Below, piece by piece: positions 24,300 through 35,950 of a DNA stretch of 64,000 nt. The stretch lies in NCBI RefSeq assembly GCF_037893015.1, contig NC_133666.1, positions 265,587,530-265,651,529 of the forward strand, given 5' to 3'. Within the stretch, counting starts at the first letter, position 1. Each line of letters opens with the position of its first letter. This DNA is from Macrotis lagotis. Its lineage: Eukaryota > Chordata > Mammalia > Peramelemorphia > Peramelidae. The notes beneath the pieces are model-generated. The model ran no database searches and was not told where the DNA came from. It was given only the letters and a program-made list of their open reading frames with translations. Made by a program: the position numbers and the translations under genes.

Positions 24300-25665
24300 A
24301 GGGAAAAAACTCATTATTTGACAAAAACTGCTTTAAAAAACTAGAAAACAGTTTGGCAGAAATTAGATATAGCCCAACATTTCACACCAAATAACAAGAT
24401 AAATTCAAAATGTGTATATGTATTTTAAAAAGGGTGATACCAAAGGCAATTTAAGAGAGCATAGAAGAGTATATCTGTCAGATTTATGGATAATGGAAGA
24501 ATTTAGAAGCAAAGAACATATGGAGAGTTACAAAATGTAAAATAGATAATTTTGATTAAATAAAATTAAAAAGTTTTTTTTTTCACAAACAATACCAATG
24601 CAACCAAAATTATAAGGAAAGAAGAAAACTGGGAAATTTTTAAAATTTCTCAAATATATAGAGAACTGAGTCAAATTTATAAAAATACAATTCAGTCCTC
24701 AATTGCTAAATGGTCAAAAGATTTGAACAGGCAGTTTTCAGACAACAAAATTAAAGCAAACTATACCATATGGGGGAAAAATGCTCTAAATCACTATTAA
24801 TCAGAGAAATGCAAATTAATAAAACTCTAAGGGACTATCTCACACTTATTAGAGTGACTAATATAACAAAAAAGAAAAATGTTGGATGTTGGGGGAGATA
24901 TGGAAAACTCAGGACACTAATGCATTGTTGGTGGAGTTGTGAACTGATGTAACAATTATGGAGAACAATTCAGAACTATGCCTAAAGGACCAAAAGACTC
25001 TGCATACCTTTGACCCAGTAATAGCATTCCTCCATCTATATCCTAAAGATATCCAAAAAAAGGGGGAAAGGACTATTTGTACAAAAATATTTATTGCAGG
25101 TTTTTTTTGTGATTAAGAATTGGAAATCAAAGCCCTTCAACTGGGGAATGGCTAAAAAATGCTCTGACATGATCATAATGGAATATTATTGTATTGTAAG
25201 AAATGAGAAGCAAGATGATTTCAGAAAAACATGGAAACACATAAATGAATTGATGCATATGAAGAGAACAGGACCAGGAAACCATTGTACACAATAACAG
25301 CAATATTATTTGATAAAGAATTGTGAATGACTTAACTATTCTTAGAAGTACAATAATTCAAGACAATCCCAAAGGAATATCAAACTATCCATCTCCAGAA
25401 ATAGCATTGACATTGATTAAATACAGATTGAAGTATACTATTTTCACTTGCTTTTATTTTTCTTTTATTCATCTTCCTCTACAAAATAACAAAAATGGAA
25501 ATGTTTTATGCAATTGTACATATATAACCTATCTGAGTGCTTTATCATCTCAGGGATGAGGGAGGGGAAGAAAGGAGAGAGGTATAGAATTTGAAATTCA
25601 AAAATAAATAAAAATGTTAAAAATTAGAAAAAAGAAAAAAATTCTTTCTATTATCATCAATAATA

Positions 25666-26419
25666 AAAAGAATTTAAATTAAAAAATTAGTGAACATTTC
25701 CTAAGGAACTAATAGTACCAGGTAACATGCCAAGCTCTAGGCATGTAAAAAAAAGACAAAAGATAGTCTCTAACCTCAAAAACAATGAATGTAAGAAAAA
25801 ATATATAAAAAGAATCTGACAAGTGTGTTTTTGGAGAAAAGGGGAGAGAGGGGAAAACATGAATATCCACAGCTGGGAGGGAAATAATATCCTGGAAGTC
25901 CTATCTAATCAGAGGAATGGAGAGATCCCAAGTGAAGGGGTAAATCAACTAGGAGACTGAGTCAAAGAGATCTAGCAAAGCCTAACTCAGGTCTTTTTTG
26001 AAAACACCCACATTATAGGCTATGCGATCTATCAGGAAAAAAATAAACAAACAAATAAACAAAAAACACCAATAAAACTATCAAAAACATTCATATAATC
26101 AGCAGTTCAAGCCAGTTAAAAAATATCTCAGGATGATTTACAGTCTCTCCAAGGCATCTCCATTTTATATCATCATGACTTAAAAACAAACAAATAAATA
26201 AAATATTATTTATTTGTTTATTTTAAAATTATTAGTTTTTAAAATTTTAAGTTTCTAAATCTCCTCCTTTTCTGCCCCATTGGGAAGGCAAATAATGCAA
26301 TGGTGTACATGAGAAATCATGAAAAATAATTTCCATATTAGCCATAATATGGATTAGTCAAATTAGCCAAAAAGGCAAGAAAAATAAAGTAAAAAAAAAT
26401 ACTTCAATCTGTACTCAGA
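25666..26419. other. No recognised feature
   Basis: A-rich sequence with short AAAC/AAAT runs near 26040 and 26180. No frame or repeat family recognised. Confidence 0.4.
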
Positions 26420-27660
26420 CTTCAGTACTTTCAGTGAAAGTAAATAGTATTTTTTATTATTAGTCCTTCAGAATTGTCTTGGATCCATGTTTTATTTAAA
26501 ATAGCTAAGTCATGATGCAATGTTGTTTTTACTTTGTACGATTTTCTCCTGATTCTGTTCACTTTACTTTGATTCAGTTCGAATAAATCTTCCCAGATTT
26601 CTCTGAAATCATTCTGCTCAAGATTTCTTATAACAATAACATATATGTATAAATAATACAGCACAATATATTAGAATAGTATTCATCATAATAATATGCC
26701 TTAGCTTTATCAGTTGTTCACCAAATGATGGCCATCTCTCTAATATTTTTCTTTGACTTCTTTGGTATCCAGACCTGGTAATGGTATTTCTGGGTCAAAG
26801 GATATTCAGTTTTATTGCCCTTTTGGGAATATATTCCAAATTGTTTTCATTATGGTTCAATCGCTTCAATTCATCAACAATGCATTAGTGTCCCAATTTT
26901 CCACATTCTCTCTAATATCTATCATTATCCTATCCTGTCATATTAGCTAGTCGGATAGATGGAGGTGATACCTCAGAGTTGTTTTAATTTGCTTCTCTAA
27001 CAGTGATTTTTGAGGGTTTTTGTATCTGACTATAAATGGCTTTGATTTCTTCATTTGAAAATTGCCTGTACATGTCCTTTGACTGAAGAATGACTTGTAT
27101 TCTTATAAATTTGGCTCAGCTCTTTATGGTTTGATAAATGAGACTTTTGTCAGTCACTTTGCTGTAATTCCCCCTTATCTCCAGTTTCATGCTTTACTTC
27201 CAATCTTGGCTGTATTGGCTTTGTTTGTAGGAAAGTTTTTTTAATTTCATGTAATCAAAATTATCCATTTTACTTCTTGTGTTGTTCTCTTTTATTTTTG
27301 TTTATAAATTCTTTCATTCCCCATAGATTTGATGGGCAAAATTTTCCATGATGATTTGTATAATTCTAAATAAGTAATTTAATTAGGTAGAATTGACATA
27401 ATTATTATTTATTGGCTTAGTCTACTCATGAACAATTAATATTATTCTAATTGTTTAGATCTATCATTATTTGTTTTGTAATTGTAATCATTTAGTTCCT
27501 GGATTTGTCTTGGCAGATAGATTCTCAAGTATTTTATACTGTATGCAGTTATTTTAACTGGAATTTCTCCATCTCTTTTTGCTGGACTTTGTAATTTATA
27601 GAGATCCTGATTATTTGTGTGGGTTCATTTTATGTCTTCATGACTTTCTTGGAAGTGAGC
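26420..27660 (-). mobile_element. L1 ORF2 C-terminal region, minus strand
   Basis: Reversed L1 landmarks: 'tcttcccagatttctctgaa', 'ttcaccaaatgatggccatc', 'atttctgggtcaaaggatat', 'caacaatgcattagtgtccc', 'gatggaggtgatacctcaga', 'gccttttgac'-type 'tgtcctttgactgaag', 'gagacttttgtcagtcactt', 'ggtagaattgacataattat' and 'tgtcttggcagatagattct'. It is diverged and lacks a clear 3' tail at its left edge. It is old compared with the plus-strand L1 at 23218. Confidence 0.8.
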
Positions 27661-27818
27661 TTTCTAGTTTCTTCCATATGAAGAAGTTGGATCAGGAGAG
27701 TGCATTGATTCTCATTGTCTTTGGGCTACCTTCTCATTATATTACTTTTGTTGAATGTGACTGTTAAATGAATGAATTTTAAGGGATATCTTTTATGCAG
27801 TTCTATTCAAGAACTAAA

Positions 27819-27820
<2 letters not shown>

Positions 27821-27897
<77 letters not shown>

Positions 27898-27900
27898 ATA
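27821..27900. repeat. Compound (CA)n(TA)n(TATG)n microsatellite
   Basis: Three adjoining tracts: CA to about 27846, TA to about 27873, TATG to about 27896. A plus-strand frame through it is an artefact of the repeat. Confidence 0.96.
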
Positions 27901-28635
27901 TTAGTGCTTATGGAGTGGAGGAGAGCCATAAACAAAAGTCTTACACCTGAATTCCATCATGCATAGAGGTGACCAAACCCTGGTTCATGAAGCTTCAACC
28001 ATTTAGATCTAAGAAGTTCTAGCAATCTAAACAGAGCAGCCAAATTTGTTCATTAATTAAGAATGGAAGTTGGAGATTTGAAGATGATCAGATATCTTCA
28101 TAGTTTCGAACATGAATGTTGCTGATCAGAGTTCTGGTGGGGTTATTCCCATGACCTGCTGGGCAACTTCTGGAAAACCAAAGTCTCTGAATTCTGGGAG
28201 GAGTATGGTTGCAGACCTGATAAGAAAAGATGATACTGATGATTGAACCACCATGAGACAAATTTGTATATACTGTGCTGTTGTCCATTTGTTGTCAGAA
28301 ATTCATATATTGGAGCTTTTGACCAGCATTACTAGAGCACTACAGTGCCTTGCTGATATAGGAGGTAACCATATCCATAAGACCAAGGACTTCCAAAGCG
28401 AGACCTTCATTAGAAGTTCTGTTTCCTATCAAATTAGATCAAAGGGTGAAATGGGTTTGGAAAAGGAAAGAGAAAGGGGTATCTTTTCATAGTATTCCCC
28501 TCACTGTAATAGACAAAGCAAGTCATACTATCATTCTTTTGATATCATGTTTTTCTTTGATTATGAAGGAGATCAGTATGCAAAAAGAGATAGACTTTTC
28601 TAAATAGTATGCTAGTCACTAAGAAATCACTTATT
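27901..28635. other. No recognised feature
   Basis: Mixed-composition non-coding DNA, with two overlapping short frames on opposite strands near 28088-28492 and no domain. Confidence 0.4.
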
Positions 28636-28639
28636 TGGC

Positions 28640-28743
28640 CATGGGAATCTATAAAATTAAGGAAATAATTTCTATAGTGCTTTATGTTTGGAAGTCATTT
28701 TATATGAACTATCCTATTTTATGATCACAACTCTGCAAAAAAG

Positions 28744-28780
<37 letters not shown>

Positions 28781-28890
28781 TTTCATTTTAAACATGAGGA
28801 AATGGGAGTTGGGAGGATTGCATCTGTGGGCACATAGACAAAAGTTTATGAGGATAAAATTTGAACTCAGATGTCATCCTGTCTTCCAAT
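28640..28890 (-). repeat. CORE-SINE (MIR-like), minus strand, with (ATT)n
   Basis: 'tttatatgaactatcctatt', an (ATT)n tract at 28745-28779, 'catgaggaaatgggagttgg' and 'tttgaactcagatgtcatcc' give the reversed order of MIR. The ATT run is an expansion inside it. Confidence 0.65.
28745..28779. repeat. (ATT)n microsatellite
   Basis: About 35 nt of ATT repeats inside the CORE-SINE. Confidence 0.95.
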
Positions 28891-28904
28891 TCAAAATAAT
28901 TTTT

Positions 28905-29054
28905 TTTAGATTTTTTTTTCAAGGCAATGGGGTTAAGTGGCTTGCCCAAGGCCACATGGCTAGGTAATTATTAAGTGTCTGAGGTCAGATTTGAACCCAG
29001 GTACTCCTGACTCCAAGGCCAGTGGTCTATGCACTGCGCCACCTAGCTGCCCCA
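28905..29054 (-). mobile_element. tRNA-derived SINE, minus strand, full length
   Basis: Plus strand begins with the reversed poly(A), 'caaggcaatggggttaagtg', 'gcttgcccaaggccacatgg', 'ggtaattattaagtgtctga', 'cccaggtactcctgactcca' and ends at 'cgccacctagctgcccca'. Flanked by tcaaaataattttt at 28891-28904 and 29055-29068, a 14-bp duplication. Confidence 0.92.
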
Positions 29055-29068
29055 TCAAAATAATTTTT

Positions 29069-29812
29069 AGTCATATACTGTACAATAGTACAATTGTTCC
29101 ATTTCCACAGCGATAGTGGAAAAGCAATAGGAAAGAGGATCAAGAATTACACATTTTTTTAGAGTCTATAATGATCTATTACTAGTATTCTCAATGATGG
29201 ATCACCAACAGCTGTCAATACTATTGTTGTTAACATTCTACCTAAAAAGGAAAGAAACTTTAAGCAAGGATATCTCTGATTAATGGCTAGATGCCTCCCT
29301 TCTTCTTAGTAACCAAAATAAAGTGGTTCATTTCAGTATTCATACAATGAAAATTAATGTTATTTCATGGGATATTTGTCATCTTACCTTAACATATATA
29401 TGATAAGAATAAGCAATGAAATCATTATTAATATAATAGTATATATCCCAGCATCTATTGCAAAGAATGAAGTAGAGAAATTCTATAAAGATCTTGTCAG
29501 AATTGAACAAAAGTAATTTGATAGCTTAACTACTGAATGACTTCAATGAGAAAGTGAATTTAGTGGAGGAGTAAAAAAAATGAGTTGGAAATATGGTTTA
29601 GGAATAAAAAAACAAATTAGTGAATGAATGAAAATTTACTGGGTACTTACTATATGCCAAAAACTATGCAAGTTTTTGAGAAAATAAATAGAATAGTGCA
29701 ATAGTCCTTACTCTTAAGAAAAATACACAGTAATAATGGTAGAAAAGACTTGACTGAATGGTGGCTATAAAAAGCAAAAGGTCCAGGGATCTTTAGGGTA
29801 CAGTGATGGGAT
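29069..29812. other. No recognised feature
   Basis: AT-rich. No repeat landmark and no meaningful frame. Confidence 0.4.
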
Positions 29813-29814
29813 GG

Positions 29815-30000
29815 ATTAAAAAGCCTAGAAATCATTAGTTCAAATTTTCAGATACTTCACAAGATGTGTGATAATGGGCTTAGTAACTATGTGACATTAG
29901 TAAGTTATAATTTCTATTTGCCTTGGTTTCCTTAACTGTACAATTGGGAATAACAATAAACACCAAGAGTTATAGTGAAGATCAAAAGAGATATTTGTAA
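29815..30000 (+). repeat. CORE-SINE (THER1-like), diverged
   Basis: 'tcattagttcaaattttcag', 'tatgtgacattagtaagtta', 'ccttggtttccttaactgta' and 'agagttatagtgaagatcaa' follow the family order. Confidence 0.55.
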
Positions 30001-30021
30001 GCTTCTTAACAGAGTCTGGTA

Positions 30022-30117
30022 TTTCCTTCCTTCCTTCCTTCTTTCTTTCCTTCCTTCCTTCCTTCCTTCCTTCCTTCCTTCCTTCCTTCCTTCCTTCCTT
30101 CCTTCCTTCCTTCCTTC
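30022..30117. repeat. (TTCC)n all-pyrimidine tract
   Basis: 96 nt with no purine, mostly TTCC units with one TTTC interruption near 30042. Can form intramolecular triplex DNA under supercoiling. Confidence 0.97.
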
Positions 30118-30189
30118 GTCTGAGTTACTCCTTTGCCATATTTGTTCTCCAAAAGTGAGTTTACTTTCCCCTCATCTCTGTATGCTCTT

Positions 30190-30805
30190 GTAGGAGAATG
30201 TGTTACTGTTAGTACTGGATTATTGCAATAACCTATTAGTTAGTCTCCCTCACTCTTTTCTCCCCATTACAATCCATCCTCTGATCTACCTAAAACTCTG
30301 GTCTCCTGTCATATTCCTACTCAATAAAAGTCAGTGATTTCCCCATCATTTCTAGGCTCAAATATACATTGTTCCATTTGGCTTCTAAAACCCTTCATAA
30401 GTTCACCCATTTCTATCTTTTCAAGTTTCTAATATCTTCTATGCCCTTCCTAATGGTCCTAACATTTATCTCCTTACTCTATATGTATTTTCACTGACTC
30501 TCCTTCCTCATCTTCAAAACCTAACTTCATGTCTTATCTAGAGCCCCCTACTTCTTCAAAAAGGCTTTCCAGGAAAAAAAAAAAAAGCTTTCTATGTTTC
30601 CTTACTTTTAATGCCTTTCCTCTGAGACTACCAACAATTGAGCTTTATATGCTGTATTAACATACAATTGTTTTCATGTGGTCTCCACCATTAAAATGTG
30701 AACTTCTTGAGAAGAGAGACCTTTCTTTGGCCTTTTTTGTATTCCTAGAACCTAGCACAGCATCTGGTGTACAGTAAGTACTTAATGAATGTTTATTCAC
30801 TAACT
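30190..30805 (+). mobile_element. L2 LINE 3' end
   Basis: 'tgcaataacctattagttag', 'gtcagtgatttccccatcat', 'ttgttccatttggcttctaa', 'gaaaaggctttccagg'-like, then the terminal 'ccagcaca'-type 'ctagcacagcatctggtgta' and 'gtacttaatgaatgtttatt'. This is the classic L2 3' terminus, plus strand. Confidence 0.85.
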
Positions 30806-30934
30806 GCTCTGTGATATGTTACGAAATTTCATGTTACTCCCTTGTATTGTTCACTAGTATTATAAGACCACTGTCTTTGATGAAATCTTCCCCCAAAATG
30901 AGGGAAATGTTCTGATAGTATTCTCTGATATAAT

Positions 30935-31080
30935 GTGGCTAGCCTCAGGAACAGAAAGACCTGGCTTTGAATCCCACCTTTAATTTATCAGCCTCACTTT
31001 CTACATTTGTTAAAATGGAGATCATGGCTGCAGCACCTACCTCATTGCAATGATGCAATGAGGTTCAAAGAAGAATTTGT
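30935..31080 (+). repeat. CORE-SINE fragment
   Basis: 'cctggctttgaatcccacct', 'tctacatttgttaaaatgga' and 'agcacctacctcattgcaat' in family order, diverged. Confidence 0.5.
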
Positions 31081-32280
31081 GTGTGTCCCAAAAGTCTTAG
31101 TGTAGTATAAAGCTTTATAATATTAAGAGATAGGTACAAATCAGGTGTTAATTTCCCAACTTGCACCACACACCAGACAAGGAGGACAAAAGCACTGAGT
31201 TTGCTTTGTAATATTCCATGCCATTGATTTAACAAGTTAACAGTGTGACTCAGAGCAAAATTAACACTACCATTGTAGATATGATTCAGAGTTGGATTCA
31301 GATAATTTAGTTCCGACAGATACTAAGTGACTTTATGCTTTTAAGGCTGACTTTATGCAAAACATGCTAAAGAAAAACATTTTATCTTTTCATTTTGAAA
31401 TATCCATTTTTAGCTCACACATTATGTTTTGCTAGACCGAATTTGTCAATTTCACCCAAATCTGCCCTGGTCTTCAGGGACTTTTTTTGCTCAATAATCT
31501 ACGAAATTGCATGTTTTCCATGAAATAAAAGATGTCACTTTTTTGAGTGGAAGATAGGAAAAATACTGAATTACACTAGGCTGAAAATTATTTTTAGTTC
31601 AGAAGAAAAGGAAAGTGATATCTTGATTAGTGTACATCTTAATTAATAGAGACTGGAACAGGACAGGAATTTTAAAATTTCCATATACTCCCCCCAACCT
31701 TTTTTATGCCAGTCAAATGCTACTCCATTCTGCAGGAAATAGCTTGTCCTGTTATATTATATTTATTTCACTGTTATTCTTGTGGACATTTTGAACAATG
31801 TAAATAGTTCTTAGAATATATATGGAGCTCTTCCCTCCAGTGATCCTCAAATAATCTGACAAGGTCTTCCTCTACCCATGTCCTCATTCTCAGCTATAGC
31901 TGACTCTTCAACTGCAGTTCCCTTGCCCCTCCTTATTCCTTTTCTCTTCTTAATTTCATATATTATTACAAACCAGAAACTGAAAGGCAGAAAAATTATA
32001 TTTTAACATTAAAATTGAAGGGGGAAATGAAATGCTATTGTTCTTCATATTTTAAAAATATAAAAATTTTCAACCTTAATTGCCTTCTTTTTGGTCTTTA
32101 TTTAGAAGAGCTATGATTTCTTTTCAGTGATAATTTTTTTTGTCAGTGTAGAGGGAGGTGACTGTGACTTCCTCTGATGATTGCTTTTTTGCTACTGTGA
32201 TCTCATTTTTCAATGACACACAGGATTTGTGTTCAAAATTGTTAGGCCCACGCATACATCCTATTTTTATTACTGCCATG
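31081..32280. other. No assigned feature; possible DNA-transposon end
   Basis: 'gtgtcccaaaagtcttagtg' at about 31084 resembles the end of a mariner-like element, but I find no matching inverted copy nearby, so it is not called. The rest is AT-rich and non-coding. Confidence 0.3.
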
Positions 32281-32284
32281 ACAG

Positions 32285-32286
<2 letters not shown>

Positions 32287-32353
<67 letters not shown>
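32287..32353. repeat. (TC)n microsatellite
   Basis: 67 nt of TC repeats. Complementary to the (GA)n tract 74 nt downstream. The 80-90-codon frames on both strands through this tract encode only SL or RE repeats and are not genes. Confidence 0.98.
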
Positions 32354-32354
<1 letters not shown>

Positions 32355-32423
32355 GGCAAAGAGACAAAGACAGACACATAGAGGAAGCATGTTGTTGTTT
32401 CTATAATTTTTCCTGCCCTGTTC

Positions 32424-32427
<4 letters not shown>

Positions 32428-32475
<48 letters not shown>
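32428..32475. repeat. (GA)n microsatellite
   Basis: 48 nt of GA repeats, forming an inverted repeat with the TC tract. Confidence 0.98.
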
Positions 32476-32477
<2 letters not shown>

Positions 32478-33204
32478 AAATGAAAATCTACATGTAAGAT
32501 TGGGTCTAGATGATACTTTGAAGTGGATGAAGACATGGGATCTCTTTATCTCCTTATTTCTTCCTTTCACTGAGTTAATAGGACAAGGAACTCTCCATTT
32601 TTATATTGCCTTAAATCCTTTTTTGGAAGATGAAAGAAAATGTTAAAGCTTATTCACTCTAAGTTGTCTGATCCCTCTAAAAGGTATTTGCTTCTTAGAA
32701 GAAGGCAGAGGGAAAAAGTAACAATATTTAATGTAAATGAATTAATTTTTCACAGTGAAATTTCAAGTATTTACCATTTTCTTGATATTTATATGAGAGT
32801 AAAAGGATAGAAGAGAAAATGAAATCAGTGTGAATAGAGCATTATTTACAAAGAGATATTTAGGGCTATAGTTTGAAAGAATGACAGGATCAAGTGAAAA
32901 GTTTAGTGAACAGAGAGTTGACCTCAAAAGCAAGAAGATTTGTATTCAAGGTCTTTCTCAGACATATAATGGATATATGACACAGGACAAATGACAATCT
33001 CTCAGTAATCTAAGTAATTTTTTATGACTATAAGATGTAAAGATGCTACAGCTTACATTTTCTCTATTCTATTAAAATATATTTTTAAAGTATACAAATT
33101 AAATCTGTTACTTTTTCAAAATTGCCCTGCTTATTTCTGTTTCCTTCTGAACTTTCCTCTGTATTACTCAGTGCCTGATTAAGAATATTTTCTTGTGTAC
33201 AGCA
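32476..33204 (+). other. Mostly unassigned, with an old SINE near 32880-33060
   Basis: 'agagttgacctcaaaagcaa', 'ttgtattcaaggtctttctc' and 'atgacacaggacaaatgaca' look like a CORE-SINE head and core. The rest is AT-rich without landmarks. Confidence 0.4.
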
Positions 33205-33575
33205 AAACCCACTTGAAGTGAAGTGAGTAGAACCAGGAGAACATTGTACAAAGAACAATATTGTACAATTATCAATTGTGAATAACTTAACTATTCTTAT
33301 CAATACAATAATCCAGCATAATTCCAAAGGACTCTTGATGAAAAATGCTTTTCATGTCCAGCAAAAGAACTGATGGTGTCTGAGTGCAGATCAAAGTATG
33401 TTATTTTTCATTAATTTTTCTCTTTTTTTTTCTCTTTTTTGTTCTGTCTTCTTTCACAACATGACTAATATAGAAATATGTTTTGCATAATTGCACAGAT
33501 ATAACCTATATAAAATTGTTCACTCACAGAGAGGGAGAGGGAGGGAAGGAGAAAAAGAATTTGGAACTCAAATTT
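33205..33575 (+). mobile_element. L1 3' UTR (outer copy, left part)
   Basis: 'agtagaaccaggagaacatt', 'ttcaattgtgaataac'-like, 'caacatgactaatatagaaa', 'cagatataacctatataaaa' and 'gagagggagagggagggaag', then 'ggaactcaaattt'. The end of this element resumes at 34302. Confidence 0.8.
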
Positions 33576-34301
33576 ATTTTTTAAAGATTTTATTTGTTCT
33601 GAGTTTTACAATTTTTCCCCCATCTCACTTCCCTCCCCCACCCCCCAGAAAGCAATTTGTCAATCTTTACATGGTTTCCATGTTATACACTGATCCAAAT
33701 TGAGTGTGATGAGAGAGAAATCATATCCTTAAAGAAGAAACATAAAGTATAAGAGATAACAAGATCAGACAATAAGATAGCAGTTTTTTTTCCTAAATTA
33801 AATGGAATAGTCCTTGACCTTTGTTCAAACTCCATGGTTCTTTCTCTGGATACAGATGGTATTCTCCATTGCAGACAGCCCCAAATTGTTCCTGATTATT
33901 ATTGCAGTGATGAAATAAGTGTGTCCATCAAGGTTAATCATCACCCCCATGTTGCTGTTAGGATGTACAGTGTTCTGGTTCTTCTCATCTCACTCAGCAT
34001 CAGTGCATGCAAATCCCTCCAAGCTTCCCTGAATTCCCATCCCTCCTGGTTTCTAATAGAACAATAGTGTTCCATGACAAACATAATACCACAGTTTGCT
34101 AAGGCATTCCCCAATTGTCTATTTACTTTGCCACCACAAGCAGGGCTGCTATGAATATTTTTGTACAAGTGATGTTTTTAACCTTTTTCATCATCTCTTC
34201 AGGGTATAGACCCAGTAATAGTATTGCTGGATCAAAGGGTATGCACATTTTTGTTGTCCTTTGTGTGGAGTTCCAAATTTCTCTCTAGAAAGGTTGGATG
34301 A
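33576..34301 (-). mobile_element. L1 3' end inserted head-to-head in another L1
   Basis: Reversed L1: tail 'attttttaaagattttattt', C-rich 3' UTR 'ccctcccccaccccccagaa', 'catggttctttctctggata', 'catcacccccatgttgctgt', 'gaacaatagtgttccatgac', 'agggctgctatgaatatttt' and 'ctggatcaaagggtatgcac'. Flanked by ggaactcaaattt at 33563-33575 and 34302-34314, a perfect 13-bp duplication. 5'-truncated at insertion. Confidence 0.93.
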
Positions 34302-34385
34302 GGAACTCAAATTTTTTTTTAAAAAATTGTTAAAAATTACTTTTTTTTATGTAATTGGGAAAGTATTTTTAAATATCTTTCCATG
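34302..34385 (+). mobile_element. L1 3' UTR (outer copy, right part)
   Basis: Second copy of the target site followed by 'taaaaaattgttaaaaatta' and 'tgtaattgggaaagtatttt', the expected last bases of the element that started at 33205. Confidence 0.8.
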
Positions 34386-34389
34386 AGTC

Positions 34390-34600
34390 TTCTCCTTTTA
34401 CTTTTTTTGTATCACCATCATTCCTTTCCCCTCATTTAAAAAAAAAAGAATAAAGAAACTTCTTGTAATAAATAGGCAGTCAAGCAAAAAAAATGCATAG
34501 TTGTTATGTACAAAAATATACATCTCCCTTAACACCTTGAGCCCAGTCTCTCTGTCAGAAGATTGGAAAATATTCTTCATCCTAGGTGACTTTATCCTTT
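34390..34600 (-). repeat. Unclassified marsupial repeat fragment
   Basis: 'tttttttgtatcaccatcat', 'cttctt gtaataaa'-type words and 'ttgagcccagtctctctgtc' recall a recurrent marsupial repeat, probably LINE tail in reverse. I cannot name it. Confidence 0.3.
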
Positions 34601-35515
34601 AAAGGCTGACTTTATGCATAGCATGGTGCAGTGAGATGGGTCCCTGGATCCAACTCCCTTAAGCTCTTTCTGGGGAACAGATAAGGTGATTTTCTTGTAA
34701 TATACATTCACATTTGATGCTAGCTCTTTTTATCAGGAAATAGAAGTTATCTGGTGAATGTAGCTAGACTATTTGGCCTAGAAACTTATCTTGGAAATCA
34801 TCTGTTGTAGCTTCCCTCCCCAACAAGGCAAATCTAACATGGGTCATTAGCATATATCAATCAGGTCAGATACAAACAAAATTGGTTTTACTGGTTTCTC
34901 TTAATCCAGAGTTCTTTTCTTACCTGATCCTTGGTCAAGATGACTGAAAGCCTATGCTGTTTTATATGCTATGTCATAAATCAGTGGGTAAAATCATTGA
35001 ACAACCATTCCTTCTCTAGTCCTTTAGAAAAAATGGATAGTCAACCTCCCCAGACAATCTCTATCACTCTTAAGTATCTTAGGTACTTCCATTTTCTTAA
35101 TTGTAAAATGAGTAATTGGACTAGTTTTCTGGTCTCCACAAGTGGGATCACTAGAAGAGGCAAAGGTATAACCAAATAGTCAAGGGCTGAGAAAATGGAT
35201 TAACTATCTCCCCTCTCACCTTGATAGCTAAACAAGTGATTTGTATACAACAAAACCTGCTTGCCTTTAACCCCACCAACTCCCAAGCTCTCAACTTCTT
35301 GCTTTCTGAATACTACTGGTGCCCCACACTAGCCTATCTCTTCCTGGTCCTCTCTCCCCAATCTCTTATTGACTGTGGCAGATGTTCCTAGGAAGACTCT
35401 GTATTCTAGAGCAGTGAGTACTTTTCCTTTTTCCTTTCCTATTTTGGAAGAGAATCAATCTGAAAAGATGAGCACACAGGTATAGATAGTTACTTCTTTT
35501 TCAGATTTCATTACT
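34601..35515. other. No recognised feature
   Basis: Mixed sequence; an 82-codon frame at 34931-35179 has no domain. 'gtctccacaagtgggatcac' near 35130 is not diagnostic. Confidence 0.35.
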
Positions 35516-35519
35516 TCAT

Positions 35520-35950
35520 TTTTTCTTTCAAACTCATCCTTCCTAACTTCTTCACTTCTCTCAAGTCCACTGTACTTCCTATTACTCAGGTTCACAATTT
35601 CAATGTTCTCTTAGCCTTCTCACTCTCATACAACCAACATATCCAGTCCATTGCCAAATATTGTTCTTTCCACTGTCACAGCATCTCTGGAATCTGTCTC
35701 CTTTTTTTCACTCATAGAACCACCATCTCAGTTCAGACTTTCATTGACTTTTGCTGTATTATAATAGCATCTTAATTGACCTCACTGCTTCTTGATTCTC
35801 AACATTTCAATCCCTTTTCCACACAACTACTAAAATGATGTTGCAAACACATTGTTCTCCATGTTCTCTCACCTCAAAAACAAACTCCAGTAGCCGCCTA
35901 TTTTCCTCAGAATTAATAAATATTTCCTATTTAGCTCATCCTTTTAATTT
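35520..35950 (+). mobile_element. L2 LINE fragment
   Basis: 'ttcacttctctcaagtccac', 'tcatacaaccaacatatcca', 'ttccactgtcacagcatctc', 'aatgatgttgcaaacacatt' and 'aactccagtagccgcctatt' follow the L2 3' half, plus strand. Confidence 0.65.

Larger units (their letters stand above)
23218..25665 (+). mobile_element. L1 LINE, 3' half of ORF2 plus 3' UTR
   Basis: It starts in the RT domain region ('atctaaaacaccaacaagca' then 'gatgggaataaactaaag'). It continues with 'gaaatgctaactgtatcaat', 'gcaccaatt'-free connection segments, 'ggttctggccaagagataga', 'tcattatttgacaaaaactg', 'ggtcaaaagatttgaacagg', 'ctcacacttattagagtgac', 'gcattgttggtggagttgtg' and a 3' UTR ending 'gggatgagggaggggaagaa'. It is 5'-truncated. 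Frames are broken throughout; the 67- and 60-codon frames inside are residues of ORF2. A SINE (23630-23771) and a (TA)n tract (24249-24299) were added later. Confidence 0.88.

Noticed and set aside
31081..31330. Mariner-like terminal word gtgtcccaaaagtcttag
   Set aside because: Only one end seen. No inverted partner and no TA-flanked boundary found nearby.
32124..32536. Three overlapping frames on both strands across TC/GA repeats
   Set aside because: Low-complexity SL and RE runs produced by dinucleotide repeats, open on both strands at once.
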